Shown here: positions 1-6,157 of the stretch, piece by piece
How positions within the stretch are numbered: the stretch's first letter is position 1
How the letters are laid out: every line of letters starts with the position of its first letter
Assembly (NCBI GenBank): GCA_023399505.1
Contig: JAEWOZ010000098.1
Location: forward strand, 1-6,157
Source: Fusobacteriota bacterium
GTDB taxonomy: Bacteria > Fusobacteriota > Fusobacteriia > Bac17 > JAEWOZ01
DNA: 6,157 bases
Direction: 5' to 3'
Program-made: the position numbers and the translations under genes
The notes under the pieces: generated by a model
What the model was told of the DNA's origin: nothing
The model's database searches: none
What the model saw: only the letters and a program-made list of their open reading frames with translations

Positions 1-1680
1 TTATTTGGAAATATAACCTCGGCTAAAAATTTAAGATTATTAGGAAACATGAACTTATTTTACCCCTCAAGGTTAATAAGTGAAAATTTAACTATGGAAA
101 GCGATCAAAATTTATCTATTCCAAAAAACGTTAGAATTGATGCAAAAAGACTTTCTTTAACAGCACCTTCAATTAGTATAGGTAATAATCTAAAATTAGA
201 TACTATTAATTTAAGTGCAGAAAAGGAAATATCTATTGAGAAAGGTAGTAAAGTAGAAATAAGCAATGAACTAAAAAACAATCTCCCAATATCAAAAGAA
301 GATAGGGTTGAAGTTATAGAAAGAAATCTCAAAGATAGTAGTCTATTAATTGCTAAAGATAAAGAAATTATAAAAAAATTTATGTTGATTGATCCTAACC
401 TTTTTGAAGTAAGAGGTAACTTTCTAAAAGCTCCTTTTGTAAGTATTAAAGGGGAATTGTTCTCAGGTAGTGAAATATTTACTCAATCCTCTTGTTTTGA
501 GATATTAAGAAATGGGATATTTGAACTGCCAGGTTGGACCAACGTGGAAGATAAAAATTATGTGGAAACTCAAAACTTCAATAACTTAGGAAAAATGCTA
601 ATCGATGGTACTTTAGTTATTACAGAAGAAAATCTTCTATTGAAGCAAGGAAAACAATTAATATTAGGTCCAATGGGCAGAATAATTACAAATAAAGGAC
701 AAAAGCTATCTATAAGTAAGAACTTTCCTATAAACACTTTAGGAACTTATATAAACAGATTAATATATAATAAAAGTCCTGAAGGTGTAATAAAATACAA
801 ATCAAACTCATTATTATTAACCGACAACGATTTTCCAGAAGTAAAAGCTAATTTTGAAAAGATTTTATTAAAAACTAAAAGATTAGAATTAACAAAATGG
901 CCCTTATTTTTATTAGATAGTAATGTTGAAGTAAATGCTGAAGAAATATCTATTAATTCAAGCAATACATTTCCTAAAAATCTAACTTTTAAAGGATTAA
1001 ACAACACTTTATTTAATCTTGGTTTCCCTTTGTCTTTAAATGGTTATTTATCATTGTCTAATTCTTTAGTTAATCTATTTGAAATAAATAGTGATATATT
1101 TGCTAATGGGGGAATTAGTTTTGACAAAAATATCAAAATATCAAAAGGAAATAAAATAAGTACTATTAGCGAAACAAGTGTAGAAGCTGGAGATATAACT
1201 TTCGAAGAAATTGAAAATCATGGAACAGTTGAAACTAAGATATTAAAAGCAAAAAGCATTAAAAATCATGGGGAAATAATAGCTAAGGGTTCTGCTGAAA
1301 ATGAAACACCATTTTCTTCATTTATAGACTACTTAGAAAATTATAAGAATGGAAGAATTCAAATTTTCGGTGGCTTAAAAGGCTACTTGAACGATTATTC
1401 TTTGTCCCTTTTTAATAAATATGGAAATATAAATATAAGAGGAGATCTAATATGTGGACTTTCTTTAAATAATATAGGAATTATAGAAAAAAACATTAGT
1501 AACGAAGAAGAAATAAAAGGTTATATATTAGTTTCAGATAATTTATTTATAGGAGAACCTAATAAAACTTTAGGCACTTTTATTAATAGACATAGTGGGA
1601 AAATAGAAGTGGGAAAAAATTTAGAAATATGTGGAACCTTAGAAAATTTAGCTGAGACTAGAGAATATAAAAATTTACCG
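1..1680 (+). other. Domain: N-terminal beta-helix stalk (FHA-1-like), divergent
   Basis: Residues 1-560 show short alternating beta-strands separated by Gly/Asn turns, as in right-handed parallel beta-helices. The rhythm is clearest at residues 27-87, where strands such as LTMES, LSIP, VRIDA, LSLTA, ISIG and LKLD follow one another. It is also clear at 404-430, where two NHG turns (406-408 and 422-424) are 16 residues apart, resembling the roughly 19-residue FHA rung with its L-x-N-x-G-x-I pattern. Later rungs include GKIEVGKNLEICGTLENL at 533-550. In the family this part forms the filament that projects from the producing cell. The rungs are degenerate, with many Lys, Asn and Phe, and the first part of the stalk and the secretion domain must lie upstream of the window. 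Confidence 0.75.
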
Positions 1681-4600
1681 TTAAGATTTTATATGAGAAG
1701 AAGCAAAGAAACAGAACATTACAAGTCTCCTTCTAAACACTCAAAGGGAATGGCTAAAGATAGAACTTTTGAATTTAGTCAATTGCATGAATTTGAAATA
1801 AGCGCCCACAAAAAGATTCTTGAAATTATGGGGATAAATAAAATAGACTACTACGGCTCTTATTATTGGCCTTCTTTTAAATATCCAACATGGTTTTTTA
1901 ATAATGGAGGATACGGTAAAGCAAAATGGACTTTACCATATAAATCAGAGGTAAAAGTAAATAACAAATATTTTAAAGATGGATGGTATAGAAAAAGTTC
2001 CGGGGATTTTTTCCTTTTTCCTGGATGTTATGAATCAACTTTCGATTTCGAGGTAGATTATCATGAAGTATTACAAGCACCAACTTTAAATATAAGAGGT
2101 ACTTTAATAGTAAAAGATAAAGAAGGAGAAATAAAAGAACATTCTAAAGGAAAGGAAGAGCATGAAGCTTATAATGGTAAAAAATGGACTGACTTATATT
2201 TAACAAATCAAGGTATCTTAACAGCAGAAGAAATGAACTTAAAAGGTAATGTTGAAAATTATTATAATCCTATACTAAACAAAAGAAAAAACTTGAGTGA
2301 TATGTCATTATTTATAGAAAAAGATTATAATTTTAGAAGAACTATTAATGCACACGTACATATAGGAAATATGTCATTTTCTGTAAGAGGCCTATCTAAG
2401 GACATGCTTTTCGAAGTATTGAGTTACGAGGATCAAATAGGACTTCAAATGTTAGTACCTTCGTTAGTAACATGCTTAGGAGATCAAGATATAGCTCAGC
2501 CTATATTTAGGCACCCTGTATCTACAGAAATTTTATTATTTGAAAGTGCTTTGAAAAAATTAGGAACTTTTTATATAAGAAAAGAAGCATTTGATTTTAC
2601 ACATGACTATTTATTAGCTTTGTCAGCTCCTTTACTATGGATAGAAAATGTAAAAAATAATTCTAGTTTACTCCAAATTCCAACAAATGTTAAAAATTTA
2701 ATAGCTAATAATAACTATATAAAAGCTATAAATTATTATTTTAATCAATATAAGACAAATAGAATTAAAGTTTTAAAGGAAAATACTAACAACAATGAAG
2801 GAATAATTGATGAAGATATAGAAGGTAAAGAAGCTTTACAACAAATAGTTGGATATAGAAAAAGTTTGAGCGATGAAGAGGTTAGAAAATTTGTTACGCC
2901 TTTAAGTTTAGAGCAACTGCAAGAAATGGCAGATAGCTCAAATTTTTCAGGAATAGCTTACGAAACAAAAATATGTAAAGATGGTATAGCTCGTCTTTAT
3001 CCAAAAGTAATTGTAAGTAAGGCAGATGAAGAAAATCATAAACCAAAAAATGGTATGCATTCAAAAACTAATGTTATATTAGAAAAGGGCTCTTTTGAAA
3101 ATACAGGTAATTTTTCTGGTAATGGCAGTTTAATAATAAAGGACGGAAAAGAAATAATAAATGAAGCAGTAAATCCATCTGACAATGCAAGCGGAAATAT
3201 ACAATTTGGTGACATAAGTACTGAAGCTGACAAGATTACTAATAAAGGTGGAATAATTGAAAGCACTGATGGCAAAACTATACTTAAATCTGAAAAAGAA
3301 ATGAATCATATAGCCACTTCATACCTCGACAAAGATGGTAAAAGAATATACAAAACTGGCAAAGTAGATAGTACAGAAGGAACTGAATTATCTTCAAATG
3401 GACATGTTCATTTAGAAGGTGCTGAACTTGGTTCTAAAAACGGCGATACTAAGTTAGATGCAAAGTCTCTGACCACTGAAGCTTCTAAGAATGAAGATTT
3501 ATGCAAAGCTCAAGGTGATTATTACAATTCTATTGAAGTAACACAAGGTAGTAGCGTAGGTAATACTATTTCTTCAGCCAATGGAAATGTAGATATTAAG
3601 GTTAAGGAAGATGCAAATTTAAAAGCTACGGAATTTCAAGCTTCAAAAGATGTTAATTTAGAAGGTAATCATATAAAACTTGAATTAGAAAGAGAAAAAC
3701 ACAGTTATTCTTCATCACAAAGAGGTTTCTTAAATAAAACAGATATTTCAGGAGATGAAGAAAAAGGTATTAACAATGTATTTAAAGCTAATAATATAAA
3801 CATGACAGCAGAGATAGTTGATGGTCAAACACCTGATATGGAATTTAGTGAAACAGGTAAAGCTAAGATAAATGCAACTAAAAAAATAGATTTAATTACT
3901 GAAAAAGTAAAACAACATGATGAAATGGTTCATAATGGTTGTTCAAGTAATGTGACAGATTTAATTAATAATACAAAAGAGCTATTGAATAATATGAATA
4001 AAACTTCCAAAGAAGAAAAAGATCCTTTAGATGAGGGAAGAGGAAGTAAAAGTGCTACTTATAATGCAAGTGAAACTATAAATAAAGTTGTTAATGGTGC
4101 TTCTGAGGTTTTAGATGCAGATACAGAATTAAGAAATGGCAATTTTATAGAACATGTTAAAAGTAAAATGGAAGTAAGTGGCACTTTTACTCATACAAAC
4201 TCTTCAACTACTAAAAATTCTGATCATGTTTCAAAAATTAGAGGTGGTACCCTCGAACTTAATGCGCCAGAAACAAAGATGGATGCAGCTGCTGATGTTA
4301 ATTTAGAGAAGCTCAAAGCTAATAAAGAATCTGACTTAAAGCTAAGAGCTCAACAAGAGAAAATAGAAAGAAAAAGTAACACTCATAGTGCTACATTTAG
4401 CATGAGTTTTTCAGGAATAGGAGTAGCAGGATCTACTTCTCATGATCATGTAATAGCTAGAAAAGAAAATACTCAAAATATTAATATAAAGTGCCTAGAT
4501 GGAGCTAAAGTGGATGCATCAGGTAACAATCTTAATGTGGATGAAACTGTTAATGGAGGAGAAGCTTCTACAAGAGATGCTAGAGATGATCTAGAAGTTG

Positions 4601-6157
4601 TAAATAGCTATAAGGCAAACGCTTCAACAAATGTCAATTGGTCAGGAGTACCAACTTCTGTAAGTGTTGGCGCATCGATTGAAAAAGGTTCTAAAAGAAA
4701 TCATAATAAAGTAAATGTAACAGGAAAAGCAAAGAAAATAGAAGAAGCTAACTATAACCATATATATGGACTTGGAGGAAGCACATGTGGTACTTTAGAA
4801 GTTTCATTTAAAGGTTATGGATTTAAGACAGATTTAGCAGCTTATAAAAGATTAGCAAATTCTATAAAAAATAATATTGCAGTAAGAAAAGCAGCAAAAG
4901 AGGCTGAAAGAAAATTAGTAGAGGGTGTAAAAAAATTAAATGAAATTTATGAGGAGAGTAATGGGACTAATGATGCCAATGATGAAAACGTAAACAAAGA
5001 AAAGGAAAATAAAGAAAAAGAAAAAGTTGAAAGAATAATGAAGGAAAATTTCAACAAAGAAAATTTAAGTAATATACAAGCAATAGAAATAAATAACATT
5101 AATGATGACATACCTGATAATATAACAGGAAAGGAAAGAGAAAATTTAATAATTGAAAGATTAAATGAAATAAATGAAAAGAAAATAGAATTCATTAATA
5201 CTACAAAAGATTTTGTAGAGAAAGAAGATTCTAAAGGATTCAAAGATTATATAATAAAATTTTATAAAGATAATGAAAAAGTTGTTAAGATAACAGGATT
5301 AACTTTAGGAATAATAATAGTAGGTGTTGACCTTTATTTCACAGGAGGACAATATACTAAAGAGGTAGCACTAACAGTATTACCTCCTATCATATGGAAT
5401 CAGGTAGAGAAGACAAGAATAGTAGAAAATATAGGAGAAAAGGCTGGGGAAACTGTAGAAAATTTAATAGCGAATTTAAACATACCAGAAGAACAAAAGA
5501 AAGTTATAGCTAACGAATTTAAGGAGATAACTAAAGATTCTATAAGAGTATTAGGCATGTATTTTGTAGATAAAGGAGTAAGAAAAGGAGTAAATAAATT
5601 AGAAAATTTTACAGATAAATTTAAATTAAAATCACAGCTACAGTTAGCAGATGTTAACTTAGATAAAACTGCTAGAAATAATTCAAACACAAAATTGAAA
5701 AAATTCGATCTCCAAATATTTGCTAAAGATTCTAAAAAAGCGCCTAATGTATCTAACAAAAATTTTAAGCAAGGCACTAGGAATAATTTTAATCAGTCTT
5801 CTCAAAATAATCTTTCTAAACCAAATAGTGATAATATATCTAAACCAGCTGGTAGAAAGCATTTAGAAAGTAGAGCGGATATTTATAAATCTCAATTTGG
5901 AGCAAGGAATGGCAAACCAAAAGATGCAACAACCATGAAAGCTGCAGCTATGGAAAGAAGAGGAAAACAAATTCAAAGAGCTAAAGAAACTGGCAAAGTG
6001 TATGATCATATCACTAAAGAAAAAAATGCAAAGGAAGCCTTAAAAAATAATATAGTAAATATTAAAAATAAATTAGATAATCCTAACACTTCAGATGAAG
6101 AAAGGACAAAATTAATAAATTATCTTTCTAAAGATAGTAAGTATTTAGATAAAGTAA
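1..6157 (+). CDS. Giant FHA/CdiA-like haemagglutinin-repeat exoprotein with probable C-terminal toxin (partial at both ends)
   Basis: Frame 1 is open from the first base to the last: 2052 complete codons plus one base, with no stop in very AT-rich DNA where chance stops would be frequent. The gene therefore extends beyond both edges; no start, ribosome binding site, signal peptide or TPS secretion domain is visible. The translation has beta-helix rungs (residues 1-560), an aromatic-rich insert (561-700), a conserved FHA/CdiA middle block (about 940-1007), haemagglutinin repeats (1008-1610), a charged helical stretch (1611-1760), a hydrophobic segment (1761-1800), an FDLQIFA hinge (1902-1908) and a truncated C-terminal domain. 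Proteins of this family are exported across the outer membrane by a TpsB/CdiB partner and act as cell-surface adhesins or contact-dependent toxins. I infer the toxin role from architecture; a pure adhesin or host-directed cytotoxin is the alternative. Ten cysteines are scattered through it. Family assignment is secure; the exact role is not. Confidence 0.93.
1681..2100 (+). other. Domain: aromatic-rich insert, possible receptor-binding region
   Basis: Residues 561-700 break the beta-helix rhythm. They begin with a basic stretch (LRFYMRRSK, then several His and Lys) and contain an unusually dense run of Tyr, Trp, Phe and Pro between residues 617 and 677, including YYGSYYWPSF, YPTWFF, KAKWTLPY and GDFFLFPGCY. 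Beta rungs resume around residue 692 (APTLNIRGTLIV). In CdiA proteins a non-repetitive receptor-binding region and a Tyr/Pro-rich region sit at this point between the two haemagglutinin regions. I infer by position and composition that this is the equivalent; no specific receptor class is recognisable. Confidence 0.5.
2101..3021 (+). other. Domain: middle region ending in the conserved FHA/CdiA pre-FHA-2 block
   Basis: Residues 701-780 carry a few beta rungs (for example LTNQGILTAEEMNLKG, 734-749). Residues 788-915 are mixed, with helices and hydrophobic stretches such as ALSAPLLWI (873-881). The diagnostic part is residues 942-1007: a GYRKSLSDEE stretch, then LSLEQLQEMADSSNFSGIAY (968-987) and a strand pair ending YPKVIVSK (1000-1007). 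From memory this matches the conserved FHA/CdiA block with an L-[ST]-x-E-Q-[ML]-x-x-[LM] start, an alternating hydrophobic strand and a closing L-V-P-x-V-Y-[VL] strand directly before the second haemagglutinin region. In this protein Tyr-Pro replaces Val-Pro. This ties the protein to the FHA/CdiA lineage rather than to a generic autotransporter adhesin. Confidence 0.68.
3535..3726 (+). repeat. Haemagglutinin repeat unit 1
   Basis: Residues 1179-1242 contain VGNTISSANGNVDIK, a KATEFQASKDVNLEG rung, then a Glu/Arg strand and a Ser-rich turn (SYSSSQRG). This is the order of the Fil_haemagg_2-type repeat: G-S-x-I-x-A-x-G-[ND]-[VL] strand, A-x-x-x-[VA]-x-x-A-x-[GKD]-D-[VL] strand, then a Ser-rich tail. 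It is the best single match to the family in the window. Confidence 0.83.
3901..4140 (+). other. Helical insert between haemagglutinin repeats
   Basis: Residues 1301-1380 interrupt the beta-helix pattern. They are predicted by eye to be largely helical (TDLINNTKELLNNMNKTSKE, 1319-1338; a second helix near 1357-1372) with an acidic/basic loop DPLDEGRGSK between. CdiA/FHA relatives vary in length at similar positions. No function is recognised; it could be a loop extruded from the beta-helix. Confidence 0.45.
4165..4440 (+). repeat. Haemagglutinin repeat unit 2
   Basis: Residues 1389-1480 run from KMEVSGTFTHTNSS through an IRGGTLELNAPETKMDAAAD rung (1413-1432) to a long Lys/Glu strand and then the Ser/Gly-rich strand pair FSMSFSGIGVAGSTS (1466-1480). 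This reproduces the strand, rung and amphipathic Ser-Gly tail of Fil_haemagg_2-type units. The position of the conserved N-[VL]-x-[LI] strand (DVNLEKLKA) is kept. Confidence 0.75.
4444..4713 (+). repeat. Haemagglutinin repeat unit 3
   Basis: Residues 1482-1571 repeat the layout of unit 2: an NTQNINIKCLDGAKVDASGN rung (1490-1509), a NLNVDE strand, a polar stretch rich in Arg and Asp (STRDARDDLE, 1523-1532), then the amphipathic tail VNWSGVPTSVSVGASIEKGS (1545-1564). The closing V-S-V-G-A-S strand is typical of the family. Units 2 and 3 are only distantly similar at the amino-acid level and are not recent DNA duplications. Confidence 0.75.
4831..5280 (+). other. Domain: Lys/Glu/Asn-rich helical (probable coiled-coil) stretch
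   Basis: Residues 1611-1760 contain very little Gly and almost no beta pattern. Helix-forming stretches are seen at 1613-1651 (LAAYKRLANSI, then AVRKAAKEAERKLVEGVKKL), at 1663-1690 (a strongly charged NKEKENKEKEKVERIMKE run, 1665-1682) and at 1709-1740. The 1663-1680 run is low-complexity, with alternating Lys and Glu, and could form a single alpha-helix. In CdiA-like proteins a helical region joins the FHA-2 stalk to the pretoxin region; this is the likely equivalent. Confidence 0.6.
5281..5400 (+). other. Hydrophobic segment(s), possible membrane-inserting hairpin
   Basis: Residues 1761-1800 are the most hydrophobic stretch in the window. ITGLTLGIIIVGVDLYF (1764-1780) is long enough to span a membrane, with one internal Asp. 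After the turn TGGQYTKE comes a second hydrophobic piece, VALTVLPPIIW (1789-1799), broken by Pro-Pro. The position just before the toxin tip resembles the hydrophobic pretoxin segments of CdiA/polymorphic toxins that are thought to help entry. Insertion into a membrane is inferred, not shown. Confidence 0.6.
5401..5724 (+). other. Domain: pretoxin-like helical region ending in FDLQIFA hinge
   Basis: Residues 1801-1908 are mostly helical: a NIGEKAGETVENLIANL helix (1810-1826), an IPEEQKKVIANEFKEITKD helix (1828-1846), and a VLGMYFVDKGVRKGVNKL helix (1850-1867). They end in KKFDLQIFAKD (1900-1910). An [FY/N]-x-L-Q-[LI]-F-A motif of this kind is one I recall at the boundary before variable toxin tips in polymorphic toxins of Firmicutes and relatives, serving the role of VENN in proteobacterial CdiA. 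The tripeptide Val-Glu-Asn occurs twice (1808-1810, 1819-1821), but no full VENN is present. Confidence 0.55.
5725..5847 (+). other. Asn/Ser/Lys-rich linker before the C-terminal domain
   Basis: Residues 1909-1949 are low-complexity and probably disordered, dominated by Asn, Ser, Lys and Gln with no hydrophobic core (for example NNFNQSSQNNLSKPNSDN, 1928-1945). Such linkers commonly separate the conserved pretoxin part from the exchangeable toxin tip. The stretch begins immediately after the FDLQIFA motif. Confidence 0.6.
5848..6157 (+). other. Domain: start of C-terminal effector/toxin domain (truncated)
   Basis: Residues 1950-2052 form a new, compact-looking, mostly helical domain cut off by the window end. 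It begins AGRKHLESRADIYKSQFGAR (1950-1969), with a helix at 1977-1996 (MKAAAMERRGKQIQRAKE, 1979-1996). It continues through a GKVYDHITKEK segment (1998-2008) into long helices (AKEALKNNIVNIKNKL, 2010-2025; DEERTKLINYLSKDSKYLDK, 2032-2051). From memory the Y-D-H-[IV]-x-E core, followed by two helices around an N-P-N-x-[ST]-x-E-E turn and an L-D-x tail, resembles the C-terminal segments annotated as polymorphic toxin type 28 (Ntox28). That match is tentative and the catalytic activity cannot be stated. In such systems a small immunity gene follows directly; it would lie beyond base 6157. Confidence 0.5.

Larger units (their letters stand above)
3022..4830 (+). other. Domain: second haemagglutinin region (FHA-2-like beta-helix)
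   Basis: Residues 1008-1610 follow the order of motifs seen in FHA-2 of CdiA and filamentous haemagglutinins. An N-T-G rung (1034-1036) leads to an N-K-G-G-I-I rung (1081-1086). Next comes a loop with Asp-Gly-Lys, then GHVHLEGAELGSKNGDTKLD (1134-1153), and then a less regular stretch with YYNSIEV before SSVGNTISSANGNVDIK (1184-1200). Haemagglutinin repeats fill the rest, broken by a helical insert at about 1301-1380. In CdiA toxins this region is thought to stay in the periplasm until a target is bound and then to help deliver the toxin; I transfer that role by homology only. Local G+C is visibly higher here than in the flanks, which fits its Gly/Ala/Asp/Ser-rich composition. Confidence 0.85.

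Noticed and set aside
105..332. Opposite-strand ORF of 75 codons (Phe/Ser/Leu-rich product)
   Set aside because: It lies entirely inside the continuous + strand gene. Its composition is what the complement of Lys/Glu/Asn-rich AT-rich coding DNA gives, and it has no recognisable domain.
747..1007. Opposite-strand ORF of 86 codons
   Set aside because: It is a shadow of the beta-helix coding region: biased Leu/Phe/Asn/Ser composition, no domain and no independent gene signals.
1201..1290. NHG motifs as a DNA-level tandem repeat
   Set aside because: The two NHG turns share rung geometry, but the DNA between them is not repeated; this is beta-helix periodicity, not a nucleotide repeat.
3036..3275. 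Opposite-strand ORF of 79 codons with a hydrophobic, Pro/Ser/Leu-rich product
   Set aside because: The apparent membrane-protein character arises from reading the complement of Glu/Lys/Gly codons. It overlaps the best-supported homologous region of the real gene.
4951..4993. GAGGAG followed by ATG at 4961, resembling a ribosome binding site and start
   Set aside because: The ATG is out of frame with the gene and reaches a stop after ten codons; the purine run simply encodes Glu-Glu.
4947..5243. Opposite-strand ORF of 98 codons resembling a Phe/Ser/Leu membrane protein
   Set aside because: It is the complement of the Lys/Glu/Asn-rich coiled-coil stretch, where GAA/AAA codons read as TTC/TTT. 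It is not an independent gene.
5422..5463. Two Val-Glu-Asn tripeptides as a possible VENN pretoxin motif
   Set aside because: They are followed by Ile and Leu rather than Asn, sit within ordinary helices, and lie about 80 residues before the apparent hinge.
5400..5777. Opposite-strand ORF of 125 codons, the longest alternative
   Set aside because: It overlaps the pretoxin region and hinge of the + strand gene and has no recognisable motif. Its Phe/Leu/Ser bias is typical of a shadow frame.

Overview
The whole window lies inside one giant protein-coding gene on the + strand. Frame 1 (codons starting at base 1) reads through all 2052 complete codons without a stop, in DNA of only about 30% G+C (estimated by eye from sample rows). 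Neither start nor stop codon is present. The product is a fragment of a filamentous-haemagglutinin/CdiA-type exoprotein, the class exported by two-partner secretion (type Vb) in Gram-negative, double-membraned bacteria and often ending in a toxin domain. No intergenic DNA, RNA gene, promoter, terminator, insertion sequence or CRISPR array was seen.

Region by region (residues numbered from base 1): residues 1-560 are divergent beta-helix rungs (FHA-1-like stalk). Residues 561-700 are an aromatic-rich, non-repetitive insert. Residues 701-1007 are a middle region whose end matches the conserved FHA/CdiA block just before the second haemagglutinin region. Residues 1008-1610 are a second beta-helix/haemagglutinin-repeat region (FHA-2-like), the clearest homology in the window. 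Residues 1611-1760 are a Lys/Glu/Asn-rich, helical, probably coiled-coil stretch. Residues 1761-1800 are hydrophobic and could be membrane-inserting. Residues 1801-1908 are a helical pretoxin-like stretch ending in an FDLQIFA motif. Residues 1909-1949 are an Asn/Ser/Lys linker. Residues 1950-2052 begin a helical C-terminal domain that the window cuts off and that probably carries the effector activity.

This order (stalk, presumed receptor-binding middle, second haemagglutinin region, hydrophobic pretoxin region, hinge motif, variable C-terminus) is that of contact-dependent inhibition or polymorphic toxins. The hinge is not the proteobacterial VENN motif but resembles the LQLFA-like motif I recall from toxins of Firmicutes and relatives. 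Arginine is almost entirely AGA, isoleucine often ATA and leucine mostly TTA. With a Gram-negative secretion class, this suggests Fusobacteriota (Fusobacterium, Leptotrichia, Sneathia-like). Low-GC Negativicutes or Campylobacterota remain possible. A TpsB/CdiB-type transporter gene nearby and an immunity gene just downstream are expected but lie outside the window.
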